Assembly: GCA_046350295.1 (NCBI GenBank)
Contig: JAXMAR010000011.1
Coordinates: forward strand, 62,001-126,000
Source: JAXMAR01 sp046350295
Lineage (GTDB): Bacteria > Planctomycetota > Planctomycetia > Gemmatales > Gemmataceae
Reading direction: 5' to 3'
DNA: 64,000 nucleotides
Position numbers and translations under genes: made by a program. A model generated the notes under the pieces. That model was not told the origin of the DNA, did not search any database, and saw only the letters and a list, made by a program, of their open reading frames with translations. This document shows, piece by piece, positions 1 through 8,506 of the stretch (its first letter is position 1; the number at the start of each line of letters is the position of its first letter).

Positions 1-511
1 CTTCGCGAAACGCGGCGGGCAAATCCTCGGGGGGTAACAAGCGCTTCTCCTGCCGCAGCACGCGGACCGCTTCCTCCACCTCGACCGGGCCGATGCGCTG
101 GCGCATTTCGCGGAGTCGCGGCCGGGACAGGGCGCCGCTTGCCTCGAGATCGTCGAGCGCGGCGTCGATCCGGGCGTGGAAGAGCAGCCGCCAGTAGCGG
201 AGCAGGATGCGCTCGGGCGCCTCCTGGGCGAGGCGAGCTTCGGGCGTCGCCAGGAGGATGACGCGGGACGCCGGCGGCTCGGCGGGCCAGCCCAGTTCGT
301 CGCGTTCGACGATGGCCAGCAGCTTCCCGGCCGGGATGACGTAGACGTCGGCATGCGGGACATGAAAGCCGATGCCGCTGATGGCCCGGTCTTCCTTGAT
401 GACGCGCCGCAGCAGACGAGACGGCGCCAGGACGGCGACGGGATCGACCTCGCGCAACAACCGGCCAAGCTCGGCGCTGCTCAGAGAGGCGGCGGGGGCG
501 GAGACGCTCAT
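1..511 (-). CDS. Hypothetical protein, cut by the window edge
   Basis: An uninterrupted minus-strand frame runs from an ATG at 511 past base 1, giving at least 170 residues without a stop. The N-terminus reads MSVSAPAASLSSAELGRLL and is followed by a segment rich in Val, Ile and Leu (HADVYVIPAGKLLAIVERDE). The rest is rich in Arg, Glu and Leu and looks helical. I see no signal peptide and do not recognise the family. The 3' end and stop lie outside the window. It is co-directional with the Uma2 gene upstream, 64 bases away. The coding frame is supported by its length in a region where the other frames give only short proteins of poor composition. Confidence 0.55.
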   Translation of the reverse strand, partial: MSVSAPAASLSSAELGRLLREVDPVAVLAPSRLLRRVIKEDRAISGIGFHVPHADVYVIPAGKLLAIVERDELGWPAEPPASRVILLATPEARLAQEAPERILLRYWRLLFHARIDAALDDLEASGALSRPRLREMRQRIGPVEVEEAVRVLRQEKRLLPPEDLPAAFRE

Positions 512-575
512 GCGGCTCAATGTACCGGCGGCGGCGGCGGAAGGAAGAGTCGGACGCTTGGCACACATTCGTCGG

Positions 576-1220
576 TCACGCCCGGGTCAGGACGCGGAAC
601 AGTCGTTCGCCGAGCGGATCCCGTTCTTCCTTGAGCGTGAAGTGCAGGCCGAACAGCGGCGAGAAGACCCACCCATCTTGCACGGGCTGCGCTTCATAAC
701 CGGTCTCCTTCGCGAGCAGAATATCGAAGCGAAACTGGCCGGGGCGGACATCGACAAGCCAGTATTCGGGAATCTTGGCCTTCCAGTAGAGTTCTTTGAG
801 AACGACGGTGTCCTTGTGGACCGATGTCTTGCTGACAACCTCCATGACCATGTCCGGCGAGCCTTCCAATTCCATGATGCCGAGATCGGGCTTGTCGACG
901 AGACGAAGCCGACCCGACCTGATGGACGCGTACAAGTAAAAGAGCCCGTCCGGCTCCGTGGACAGGTTGGCTTCCACGTTCGTCAAGCGCATGTAGGCGG
1001 GAACCCACCGACCGAGCTGACGCTGATCGACGATCGACATGCCAATGTGAGTGAACGCGACCTTCACCTGGTTGTGACTGAGCAGCTCTTCCCGCGACAA
1101 ATCCACCCAGATTTCTGCGTTGAGGTAGGCGAACGCCCCGCGTTCTGGAAAATCCGCGGATGCGGTCCAGCGGCGGAACGACGCAAGATCGTTCACCCAC
1201 GTTGGGATAGCGAACCTCAT
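576..1220 (-). CDS. Uma2 family (DUF820) putative endonuclease
   Basis: A 214-residue protein of the Uma2 group, which has a PD-(D/E)XK nuclease fold and is highly expanded in planctomycetes and cyanobacteria. The core is visible as SPDMVMEVVSKTS (Asp and Glu of the active-site strand), followed by LKELYWKAKIPEYWLVD, which carries the conserved Lys and the EYWLVD strand. The open frame extends upstream to 1358, but the first 46 residues look like antisense of the neighbouring intergenic region; MRFAIPTW at 1220 is the natural start. The biological role of Uma2 proteins is unknown; some are found near mobile DNA. It is divergent from the DUF6496 gene. Confidence 0.8.
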   Translation of the reverse strand: MRFAIPTWVNDLASFRRWTASADFPERGAFAYLNAEIWVDLSREELLSHNQVKVAFTHIGMSIVDQRQLGRWVPAYMRLTNVEANLSTEPDGLFYLYASIRSGRLRLVDKPDLGIMELEGSPDMVMEVVSKTSVHKDTVVLKELYWKAKIPEYWLVDVRPGQFRFDILLAKETGYEAQPVQDGWVFSPLFGLHFTLKEERDPLGERLFRVLTRA

Positions 1221-1305
1221 GCTGGCACTATACACCTTTCGAGGCCCGCCTGACTGGCGCGGCATTTGCACCGTGGAGAAAGGAACGTTTGAAAGGAGCA
1301 AAACC

Positions 1306-1809
1306 ATGCCTGAGCAAGCAACCATCGAACGGGCGCGTGAAGACAAGCGCGAAGGCAAAGCGCCGTCGACGCAAGCCGGCGAGTTCGTGCGCGAGGAGAT
1401 TCACCACATTCGCGAAGGCAAGCACGGCGCGCGGTCGACCAAGCAGGCGATCGCGATCGGCCTCTCCAAGGCCCGGCGGGCGGGTGTCGATCTGAAGCCG
1501 CCCGCAAAGGGCAAGACGACCGAGCAGGCCAGGGAAAGCGCCGAGCGGGCGTATGCGCGCGGCCACGGGGCGGCCCCCGAACGCAAACCATCCGCCAAGC
1601 GTTCGCGGGCGACTCTTGAGGCGCTGGAGCGCGAGGGGAAGTCGTCCGCCTCGCACCCGGCGCTTGCGCGGCAGGCGCATTCCGCCGCGCGGCAGCGGAC
1701 GGCGGCGGAGCGCTCGACGGCGGCGAAGAAAGCCGCACGCACCAAGGGGCACGCCGCCATGTCGCGGGCGGCGCACAAGGCGGCGCGAACGCGGGCCGCT
1801 CACGCTTGA
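1306..1809 (+). CDS. DUF6496 family small basic protein
   Basis: A 167-residue, very basic, Ala/Arg/Lys-rich protein. The conserved core of this family is visible near residues 23-62: GEFVREEIHHIREGKHGARS followed by TKQAIAIGLSKARRAG. The C-terminal half is low-complexity (AARTRAAHA-type repeats), resembling histone-H1-like bacterial DNA-binding tails. A nucleic-acid-binding role is an inference from charge alone. The ATG at 1306 has a strong ribosome binding site (GAAAGGAG at 1291-1298); the longer frame from 1219 starts before this site and is rejected. Confidence 0.75.
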   Translation: MPEQATIERAREDKREGKAPSTQAGEFVREEIHHIREGKHGARSTKQAIAIGLSKARRAGVDLKPPAKGKTTEQARESAERAYARGHGAAPERKPSAKRSRATLEALEREGKSSASHPALARQAHSAARQRTAAERSTAAKKAARTKGHAAMSRAAHKAARTRAAHA

Positions 1810-1890
1810 GCGACGTTCATCCCATGATGAAGCGAGACGCCGGAGCGCATGCGCGCCCCGGCGTCTTTTCTTTGTTGCGCCTCGTGCCAT

Positions 1891-3009
1891 TTACCAGCGA
1901 ATCTGAAGGCCCACGCTGGCGCCGTGATAGAACACGTCGCCCCGGTTCGCCGCCGAGCCGAAGGGGCCGTTGAGGTTGAAGTTCCCCGTCGTCGAAACCT
2001 GCTCACCGGCCAGCGCGACGCCGGAGAGCCACAGGAACTGGTAGCCGCCGCGGATGGCGACGTGCGGCGTGATCTGGTAGCTGGCGGAAAGCCCGGTCTC
2101 GCCGAGGAAGGCGATGGCTTCCTTGGAGACGCCGGAGATGGCAAACGTGCCGCCCGAGCGCGCCGCGACGAAACCGGCCGTGGCATCGTCGTAGTAGATG
2201 CCGCCGCGGACGAAGGCGTCGACGCGGAAGCGGCAATTCGACCAGAGGCGGGCGTCGGCGCCGAGCTGGAAGCCGTAAAGATTGTTGCGCGTCCGCCAGG
2301 TATCGATCTCGCTGAAGCCGGCCCCGATCGCGGAATTGGACAAAGCCTCGTGGAGATCGACGTAACGGAAGCCGGCGAGCACGGCGAAGGCGTTGTCCTT
2401 GAACGTGCGGCGCAGGTTCAACTCACCGCTTTGCAGCCGGGTGTCGTAGTCGAAAGCGGCGGCGGCCGGGCCGCCGAAGCGCGTCGGAACCGCGGTCGCG
2501 ATGGAGGATACCGCCGGGAAGCCCAGGCCGAGATTGGCGTTGGCGTCGTTGAGCCAGAAATAACGCGCCTCGATGCCCCAGCAGTCGGGCCCATCGAGGA
2601 TCAGCTTCACATCGCCGCCCGGCTCCCAATCGAAATGGAAATCGGAATTGCTCAGGAGCGTGGCGCCGGTCGCCGGGTCGGTGACGAGCGGAGTGCGGTT
2701 CGGCCGGAGCCGCTGCATGTAAAGCAGGTTGGCTTCCAGCGTGGGGCGCCAGGTCCGGCCACAATCGCAATCGTTTCCTTGGCAGGCGCCGCCGGAGCAG
2801 GCCGCTCCGATAGCCGGGGCGCGGAGGGCGTCGGCGATCGGACCGGCGCCCGGGGCGGCGGGCGGGGTAGCGCCGGGGGCGGCCGGCGAGGCGGCGCCGG
2901 GGGCGGCCGCAGCGGCCGGCGGAGCGGAATCGGGTTCGTCAGCGGGTGTCGGCCGCGCGGCAAGCAGCAGGGTCAGCGCCGCCGCTACGACCGAGAAATT
3001 GCGCTTCAT
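1891..3009 (-). CDS. BBP7 family outer-membrane beta-barrel protein
   Basis: A 372-residue secreted protein. A signal peptide (MKRNFSVVAAALTLLLAARP) is followed by a Pro/Ala-rich linker, a Cys-rich patch (CSGGACQGNDCDCG) and then about 270 residues of alternating aromatic/hydrophobic beta strands (EANLLYMQR, GIEARYFWLND, FAVLAGFRYVDL, IRGGYQFLWLSG), ending in VGLQIRW. A terminal aromatic residue and this strand pattern are typical of the planctomycete BBP7 putative porins. The start at 3009 is set by AGAAAGGACATC just upstream; the frame to 3201 is not needed. It probably sits in the outer membrane; no substrate can be inferred. Confidence 0.8.
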   Translation of the reverse strand: MKRNFSVVAAALTLLLAARPTPADEPDSAPPAAAAAPGAASPAAPGATPPAAPGAGPIADALRAPAIGAACSGGACQGNDCDCGRTWRPTLEANLLYMQRLRPNRTPLVTDPATGATLLSNSDFHFDWEPGGDVKLILDGPDCWGIEARYFWLNDANANLGLGFPAVSSIATAVPTRFGGPAAAAFDYDTRLQSGELNLRRTFKDNAFAVLAGFRYVDLHEALSNSAIGAGFSEIDTWRTRNNLYGFQLGADARLWSNCRFRVDAFVRGGIYYDDATAGFVAARSGGTFAISGVSKEAIAFLGETGLSASYQITPHVAIRGGYQFLWLSGVALAGEQVSTTGNFNLNGPFGSAANRGDVFYHGASVGLQIRW

Positions 3010-3277
3010 GAGATGTCCTTTCTGGAGTGACGCGCGGAAACGGTCCGCGGGGGACACCAATCCCCGCCCATTCATCGGAACGGGTTCATCCGCTTTATGA
3101 AAGGATCGGGAAGATTCGCCGTTGGGGAGCGCGGAGGGTCGCGGCATAGAAGTCGCGACGGACACCGCCTTCACAATCGAAGCAGCCCGCAGAGGAAGCA
3201 CGACTCGCGTGATTGACGCGACATGGCGGAACAGCCACAGGCGCCCGTCGACACGCGTGCGACCGCCGGTCAGGCGA

Positions 3278-4735
3278 TCACGCCTCGACGCCGACGGGCG
3301 CCAGTTCGGGCTCAGGCGCCGGCGCCGGCGTTTTCAGCGACGCCAGCGCCGCTTCCAGCCGTGGCAGGCAGAGCCAGAGGAGCCCCATGGCCGCGAGCGA
3401 CGTGCCGACGAGCACCAGGAAGAAAACCGAGGGGGACAGCCGGCTCCAGAAGATCCCCAGGAAGCCGGCCAGGTAATTACCCAGAGACGTGGCGACGAAC
3501 CACCCCCCCATCCAGATGCCGGCGGCCCGGCGTGGGGCCAGCTTGCTGACGAGCGAAAGTCCCATGGGGGAGATGCACAGCTCGCCCACGGTGATGAGGA
3601 AGTACGCTCCGACCAGCCAGAGGACGCTGATCCGGCTGGTGTTCTCCAGAGCGGCGATCGTGTCCGCGGCCTGCGTCCGCTCCGCCTCCGTCGCCGCCGT
3701 CTCCTTGGTTTTTTCCAGCTCGCCCAGGCGGTCGACGACCGCGCGGCGCTCATCCCCGCCCGCGCCGCCCGCAAGGGCCATGATGGCGTAGCAGCCCGCC
3801 GTCAGCAACATGCCGGCGACCATCTTGCGCGGCGTGGAGACCTCCCGGCCGCGGCGCTTGCACGCTTCCCAGACAAGCACCAGGAGCGGCGTCAGGACGA
3901 TGACGAGAAACGGATTGATCGCCTTGGTGATGGAGGCGTTCTTTCGGAAGTTCAGCTCGCCGAAGGGCGTCTCGAGCGGGGCCGTGTAATCGCGCGACCA
4001 GCGGATGAGGGTCAGGCCGTTCTGCTGGAACGCCATCCAGAAGAAAATGACGACGGCGAAGAGGATCCAGAGAGCGCGGGTCCGCAGCCTCTCGACCTCG
4101 GGCGGGGCCGCCTCCTCGCGGTGGCTTACTTCGCTTCGCGCCGGGTTTTCGCCTTCGGCCAGGAAGCGGCGGCAGGAGACAAAGACGACGAGAGAAATCA
4201 GCATCCCGAGCGAGGCGCAACTGAACGCGTAGTGCCAGCCGTAGCTCTTGAGGATGGTGGCGGTGATGGGGGCGAGGAGGGCGCCGCAGTTGATACCCAT
4301 GTAGAAGATGTTGTAGCCCTGGTCCTTGAGATCATGCCGGCCGGCGTAGAGGTTGCCGAGCATCGTGGAGATGTTCGGCTTGAACAGGCCGTTGCCGACG
4401 ATGAGCAGGGAAAGGCCGGCGAAGAAGAAGGCGAGGCCGTCCCCCGCGAGGGCGAGATGGCCGGCCATCATGGCGACGCCGCCGGCCGCGATCGTGCGGA
4501 TGTAGCCCCACACCTTGTCGGCGACGATGCCGCCCAGAAACGGCGTGAAATAGATGAGGCCGACGTACATGCCGTAGATCTGCGCCGCCCACTCGGGGGA
4601 GAAGCCAAGGCCCCCCTCCGCCGGCTTCGCCTCCATGTAAAGGGTGAGCAGCGCGAGCATGATGTAGAAGCTGAAGCGCTCCCACATCTCGGTGAAGAAC
4701 AGCGGGGCCAGGCCGCGGGGGTGATTGCGAAACAA
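3278..4735 (-). CDS. POT family peptide MFS transporter
   Basis: A 485-residue polytopic membrane protein of the proton-dependent oligopeptide transporter family, which imports di- and tripeptides with protons. The family signature is at the N-terminus: FFTEMWERFSFYIMLALLTL, containing the ExxERF motif. The first six helices (for example GGIVADKVWGYIRTIAAGGV) are followed by a variable hydrophilic loop rich in Glu/Lys/Ala around residues 320-355, then helices 11-14. Length is normal for bacterial POT proteins. The start codon lies directly against the hairpin repeat at 4741-4985, which separates it from the upstream MFS gene on the same strand. Confidence 0.88.
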   Translation of the reverse strand: MFRNHPRGLAPLFFTEMWERFSFYIMLALLTLYMEAKPAEGGLGFSPEWAAQIYGMYVGLIYFTPFLGGIVADKVWGYIRTIAAGGVAMMAGHLALAGDGLAFFFAGLSLLIVGNGLFKPNISTMLGNLYAGRHDLKDQGYNIFYMGINCGALLAPITATILKSYGWHYAFSCASLGMLISLVVFVSCRRFLAEGENPARSEVSHREEAAPPEVERLRTRALWILFAVVIFFWMAFQQNGLTLIRWSRDYTAPLETPFGELNFRKNASITKAINPFLVIVLTPLLVLVWEACKRRGREVSTPRKMVAGMLLTAGCYAIMALAGGAGGDERRAVVDRLGELEKTKETAATEAERTQAADTIAALENTSRISVLWLVGAYFLITVGELCISPMGLSLVSKLAPRRAAGIWMGGWFVATSLGNYLAGFLGIFWSRLSPSVFFLVLVGTSLAAMGLLWLCLPRLEAALASLKTPAPAPEPELAPVGVEA

Positions 4736-4740
4736 GCGGA

Positions 4741-4985
4741 ACTCCTGTAGGTCCGGCGAGCCGAGCCGGACCTGTCGTGACCACTCGCGAAACCGTCATT
4801 TCTCTCTCAGGCCCCGCTCGGCTCGCGGGACTCCTGTAGGTCCGGCGAGCCGAGCCGGACCTGTCGTGACAACTCGCGAAACCGTCATTTCTCTCTCAGG
4901 CCCCCGCTCGGCTCCTGGAGTGACCACTCGCGAAACCGTCATCTCTCTGTCAGGCCCCGCTCGGCTCGCTCGGCTCGCGGGGCCT
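4741..4985. repeat. Tandem 89-bp hairpin-containing repeat (2 full copies plus a partial)
   Basis: Two units start at 4741 and 4830 (period 89) and a truncated third unit starts near 4921. Each full unit begins with a palindrome, AGGTCCGGC-gagccga-GCCGGACCT, followed by the conserved ACTCGCGAAACCGTCAT and a GCTCGGCTCG-rich tail. The partial unit lacks the palindrome. The last part runs into the 3' end of the MFS gene at 4950. A related single copy lies at 42984-43033. It behaves as a dispersed, structured, non-coding element. Confidence 0.85.
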
Positions 4986-6323
4986 ACTTCGATTCCTGAC
5001 GGCAAGGACGAGCAAGCCCCCCAGAAGCAACGTCCCGGCCATGATCAGGTAGCCGCCGGTGAAGCTGTCGGTTTCCGTCTTGACGTGCCCCATGATTCTC
5101 GGCCCGAGCAGGCCGCCGAGATTGGCGACGGAGTTGATGAGAGCGATGCCTCCGGCCGCCGCGGCGCCGCTGAGAAATGTCGGCGGGAGCGTCCAGAACG
5201 TCGGCAGCATCGACTTCATGCCGGTGAGCGTCACGGCGACGCCGAGGAGGAAGAGCCAGCGCGCGTCGATGCCGTAGTCGTCCAAGAGGCCGCTTGCCGC
5301 TATCGCCATGGTGAGCCATCCGGAAGCGGCGGCAAAGGCCGAGCAGGCGACATGCCAGCGGCGCTCGCCTGTTTGATCCGAACTCCGGCCGATCAGCACC
5401 ATGCCGGCCATCGCGATCACGCTGGGCGCCGCCGCCAGGAGGCCGATCTCGAACGGCGACCAGTCGGGGAACTGGCTTCTGAGGAAAGTCGGAATGTAGA
5501 AGCCGTAGCTGTTGTCCCCCATGGCGACCGTGAAATAGATGGCGATCAAGAGCCAGACGCGCGGATCGAGGGCGGCGGCCGCAAGCGAATGGCTGCGGCT
5601 GTGTCGCAAAAGCTCGCGCTCGCCCTCCATCTGGCGGGCGAGCCAAGTTCGCTCCGCCGGCGTCAGCCAGTGAGCCTGTTCCGGGCGATCCGTGAGGTAC
5701 GCGAGCGTGATGAAGCCGAGGGCCACGGCGGGAAGTCCTTCCAGCAAGAAGACCCATTGCCAGCCCCAGAGGCCCGCGACTTCGTCCAGCGCTTCAAGAA
5801 TGAGGCCCGAGGTGGGATTGCCGATCATCGACGCGATGACGCCGCCGAGCATGAAGTTCGCGACGGCACGGGCCCGCATGCGCGCCGGGAACCAATCGCC
5901 GAGGTAGAAAATGATGCCCGGGAAGAAGCCGGCCTCGGCGACGCCAAGGAGCACGCGCAGAATCGCGAAGCTCCAGGGACCGGTGACGAACATCATGGCC
6001 GAGGAGATCAGGCCCCAGCTGATGAGGATGCGCGCGATCCAGGCCCGCGCCCCCATCCGCAGCAGGATCAGATTGCTCGGCACTTCGAAGAGGAGATAGC
6101 CGACGTAGAAGATGCCGGCGCCGAGCGCGTAGGCTTCCTCGTCGAGCAGCTTTTGCTCGTCCACCATCTGCAGACGGGCGATGCCGATGTTCGTGCGGTC
6201 GATCAGGTTGACGACGTAAAGCAAGAAAAGAAAGGGGAGAAGCCGCAACGACACCTTGCGAAAGACAGCCGCCTCGCTCGGCGCCGCGTCCGCAACGGTC
6301 GCATGACTGACGGTGTCGGGCAT
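4950..6323 (-). CDS. MFS transporter, anion:cation symporter (ACS) type
   Basis: A 457-residue, 12-helix transporter. The N-terminal half carries the ACS subfamily pattern: LYVVNLIDRTNIGIARLQM in helix 1, YLLFEVPSNLILLRMGARAW and RVLLGVAEAGFFPGIIFYL. Known members import organic acids such as tartrate, phthalate or hydroxyphenylacetate; the substrate here cannot be told. The last residues (SRPREPSEPSGA) are encoded by the start of the hairpin repeat, so the repeat has supplied or altered the C-terminus. It lies upstream of the POT transporter on the same strand. Confidence 0.85.
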   Translation of the reverse strand: MPDTVSHATVADAAPSEAAVFRKVSLRLLPFLFLLYVVNLIDRTNIGIARLQMVDEQKLLDEEAYALGAGIFYVGYLLFEVPSNLILLRMGARAWIARILISWGLISSAMMFVTGPWSFAILRVLLGVAEAGFFPGIIFYLGDWFPARMRARAVANFMLGGVIASMIGNPTSGLILEALDEVAGLWGWQWVFLLEGLPAVALGFITLAYLTDRPEQAHWLTPAERTWLARQMEGERELLRHSRSHSLAAAALDPRVWLLIAIYFTVAMGDNSYGFYIPTFLRSQFPDWSPFEIGLLAAAPSVIAMAGMVLIGRSSDQTGERRWHVACSAFAAASGWLTMAIAASGLLDDYGIDARWLFLLGVAVTLTGMKSMLPTFWTLPPTFLSGAAAAGGIALINSVANLGGLLGPRIMGHVKTETDSFTGGYLIMAGTLLLGGLLVLAVRNRSRPREPSEPSGA

Positions 6324-6341
6324 TCCGCCGCCTCGGCGAGT

Positions 6342-6417
6342 CGTAGGTCAGCCTTTCCAGGCTGACCTTTTTTCACGGGGGGTGGCAAGCCTGTCAGCCG
6401 GGAAAGGCTGACCTACG
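6342..6417. repeat. Nested inverted repeat (REP-like), 17-bp perfect arms
   Basis: The outer arms CGTAGGTCAGCCTTTCC (6342-6358) and its exact complement (6401-6417) enclose 42 bases. Each side can also fold alone: AGGTCAGCCT-ttcc-AGGCTGACCT (6345-6368) followed by TTTTTT, and GTCAGCC-gggaaa-GGCTGAC (6393-6412). The first small hairpin resembles a plus-strand terminator, but both flanking genes are on the minus strand, so a dispersed REP-type element is the better reading. Confidence 0.8.
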
Positions 6418-6435
6418 CGGGGCGTCGCGATCGTC

Positions 6436-7191
6436 TTATTTCTCCTCCCGCACCTCGAGCACGAACTCCCCCGTCTCGCTGCGCGAGAACGAGGTGGCGA
6501 CGATGCGGTAGACGCCGTCCTTCGGCGCCCGGAAGACGAGGCGCGAATCGGTGCCGTCGCCGGAATCGTCGTCGCTCGCCAGGTCGGCGCCGGCGGAGTC
6601 TTGCACGATGAGGAACGTATCGAACGCCTTGCTCATCAGATCGATCCGGTAACTCTTGCCGGCCTTCAGCTCAACCTCGAACAAGAGGCGCTTGCTGTCG
6701 TCCTTCAGGGAGTCGGTGACGCGCGTCACCTCCGCGCCGACCTTGAGCCGCTTCGCCTTGGCCGGCTCCGCGGCAGTGATCTTGAGCGTGAATCCGCCCG
6801 CGCCGTCGAGGGCGGCGGCAAAGACCTTGTAGACGCCGGCCGCCTTGGGCGTGAACTCGATGAGAGAATTAAGGCCGCCGCCGCCGTCGTCGTCGAACGC
6901 CAGTTGCTTGCCGTCCTTGTCCTGAAGGACCAGGAAGCAGTCCAGGTCGGTCCCCGCCGCGGCGTTCATGGCGATGCGGTAGCTCTTACCGGCTTCGAGC
7001 TTCACCTGGAACGTCTTGGACGGCAGACTCAGCGTCTCGTCGCCGACCTTCACTATGACCTTCGGCTCGTCCCCTTTCACCTCTCCCGTGATCTCGGTCC
7101 CCTTGCCGACCGTCACGACCTTCTCGCCGCCACTCGCCAGCGTCGGGCTAACGAGAGCGAAACAGAGCAAGCTCCAAACTTTTCGGCACAT
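6436..7191 (-). CDS. Secreted protein with two PPC (pre-peptidase C-terminal) domains
   Basis: A 251-residue protein with a signal peptide (MCRKVWSLLCFALVSPTLAS) and two tandem PPC-like beta-sandwich domains. Each shows the hallmark sequence: FQVKLEAGKSYRI then LDCFLVLQDKDGKQLAFDDD in the first, and FEVELKAGKSYRI then FDTFLIVQDSAGADLASDDD in the second, each ending with a YKV/YRI strand. PPC domains usually follow secreted peptidases; here no catalytic domain is attached, which is common in planctomycetes. Start at 7191 is supported by GGAGGGA upstream. Confidence 0.8.
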   Translation of the reverse strand: MCRKVWSLLCFALVSPTLASGGEKVVTVGKGTEITGEVKGDEPKVIVKVGDETLSLPSKTFQVKLEAGKSYRIAMNAAAGTDLDCFLVLQDKDGKQLAFDDDGGGGLNSLIEFTPKAAGVYKVFAAALDGAGGFTLKITAAEPAKAKRLKVGAEVTRVTDSLKDDSKRLLFEVELKAGKSYRIDLMSKAFDTFLIVQDSAGADLASDDDSGDGTDSRLVFRAPKDGVYRIVATSFSRSETGEFVLEVREEK

Positions 7192-7297
7192 GATGGCTCC
7201 CTCCGAGGAAAGAATTGTTGAAGGTGGTTTAGGTTCTTTGCCAGTCGCGGGCCAGACCATGTCGGCGCCGCGTTTTCTCTGGGAGGGCGAGGCTCCC

Positions 7298-7591
7298 TCA
7301 GCGCGGCGCGTCCAGAAGGCGGCGCAGCAGCACGTCATTGACGCGGCCGCGAAAGCGGACCACGCCGTTGACCGTGACCACCGGCACGCATTCCCCGTAT
7401 TCCTGAAGGGCGACGGAGTCGGCGTCGACGTCCTTCCGCTCGAGCGCGAAGCCGTACTGCGTTTGCGCTGCGACGAGCTGTTCCCAGGCGTTCTCGCACA
7501 GGTGACAGTCCTTGCGGTGATACATGACGACGCTCAGGTCCGGGCGCTGCCTGGGAAGGCGGGCGAATTGACGACGCAACCAGCCGAGCAT
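7298..7591 (-). CDS. Glutaredoxin-like protein (DUF836 type)
   Basis: A 97-residue thioredoxin-fold protein. The redox motif CHLC lies in the expected place (VVMYHRKDCHLCENAWEQL), followed by the cis-Pro strand ECVPVVTVNGVVRFRGRV. This matches the small glutaredoxin-like DUF836 family, which probably reduces disulfides in the cytoplasm. An open frame extends to 8155 but overlaps the divergent TIM-barrel gene; MLGWLRRQ at 7591 is the natural start. It is divergent from the gene at 7701. Confidence 0.75.
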   Translation of the reverse strand: MLGWLRRQFARLPRQRPDLSVVMYHRKDCHLCENAWEQLVAAQTQYGFALERKDVDADSVALQEYGECVPVVTVNGVVRFRGRVNDVLLRRLLDAPR

Positions 7592-7700
7592 GGCGCCTCC
7601 GGGAAAACTGCTCTTGCAATCCCGCCCCCTCTCGTTATAAGGCTCGGCCGCAAGTGGACTGGGGGGATAGTTCACTTTCCCGTCGCCGAGGAGGGAAGCC

Positions 7701-8465
7701 GTGTTTGTCGCATGTTCCACGCAATGCTTTGCGCGCCATCCGCTGGAGCGGACCTTGCGCATCATTGGCGAATTGGAGTTCAGCAAAGTTGACGTCGCCA
7801 TCACCGAATCGGGGACGCACTTGAAGCCCTCGGAGGTCGCCGCCGACGTCAGCCTCGCCGCCCAGAAGATACGCATCGGCCCAAGTCTCACGCCCGCCGC
7901 GTTCACGGTCGAGATCGAGACCGCCGATCCTGTCGAGCACGACCGCCAGCTGCTGGCCGTTTGCCGTCTCGCCCGCATGTCGGCCGTTTCGCTGCTCGCC
8001 TTCGAGGCCGCCAAGGCGGGCTCGGCGGTCGACGCCGAGGTGGAACGGCTGCAACGGCAGGTTCGGCTCGTTGAGGCCCAGGGGCTGACCTTCACCGTCA
8101 TGACCCACGCCGGCACGCTCACGGAAACGCCCGCGGCGGCACTCGAGCTGTGCAAACGAGTCCCCGGGCTCGGCTTGACGCTCGATCCAAGCCATTATGT
8201 CAACGGCCCGCACCAGGGGGGATCGTTCGACGAATTGTTTCCACACGTGCGCCACGTTCATCTGCGCGATAGCGGCCGGGCGCCGGGCAAGTTCCAGGTC
8301 CGCATCGGGCAGGGGGAAGTCGAATACGGCCGCATCATTTCTCTGCTGGAACGGCATCGCTATGACCGGCTGTTGACGGTCGCCATCCATGACGTGCCGG
8401 ACGCGCCGTTCGTGATGGAATCCGAGGTGCGGAAGCTGAAATACCTGCTGGAGAGCCTGGTGTAG
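7701..8465 (+). CDS. Sugar phosphate isomerase/epimerase-like TIM barrel
   Basis: A 254-residue protein of the AP-endonuclease-2-like TIM barrel superfamily. The start is GTG at 7701 with GAGGGAAG just before it. Barrel strands carrying likely metal ligands are visible: FTVMTHAG (His), LGLTLDPSHYV (Asp and His) and VRHVHLRDS (His and Asp). Members interconvert keto sugars or act on inositol derivatives, but the substrate cannot be told. It converges with the zinc peptidase; an 8-bp hairpin lies between them. Confidence 0.75.
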   Translation: MFVACSTQCFARHPLERTLRIIGELEFSKVDVAITESGTHLKPSEVAADVSLAAQKIRIGPSLTPAAFTVEIETADPVEHDRQLLAVCRLARMSAVSLLAFEAAKAGSAVDAEVERLQRQVRLVEAQGLTFTVMTHAGTLTETPAAALELCKRVPGLGLTLDPSHYVNGPHQGGSFDELFPHVRHVHLRDSGRAPGKFQVRIGQGEVEYGRIISLLERHRYDRLLTVAIHDVPDAPFVMESEVRKLKYLLESLV

Positions 8466-8476
8466 CGCCCAAGAAG

Positions 8477-8500
8477 GAGTGCGGCGCCGCCACCGCACTC
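8477..8500. terminator. Hairpin between convergent genes
   Basis: A perfect 8-bp stem GAGTGCGG / CCGCACTC with an 8-base loop sits in the 41-base gap between the stops of two convergent genes. No T-run follows on either strand, so a rho-independent role is only probable from position. Confidence 0.45.
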
Positions 8501-8506
8501 AAAGTC

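Noticed and set aside
3122..4750. A 542-residue plus-strand frame opposite the POT transporter
   Set aside because: Low-complexity, charged antisense of a clear 485-residue membrane protein.
4741..4985. CRISPR array
   Set aside because: Only two and a half units of 89 bp, no spacer variation and no cas genes; it is a tandem hairpin repeat.
6345..6374. Plus-strand intrinsic terminator (hairpin plus T6)
   Set aside because: No plus-strand gene ends there; both neighbours are on the minus strand, and the hairpin is part of a larger palindrome.
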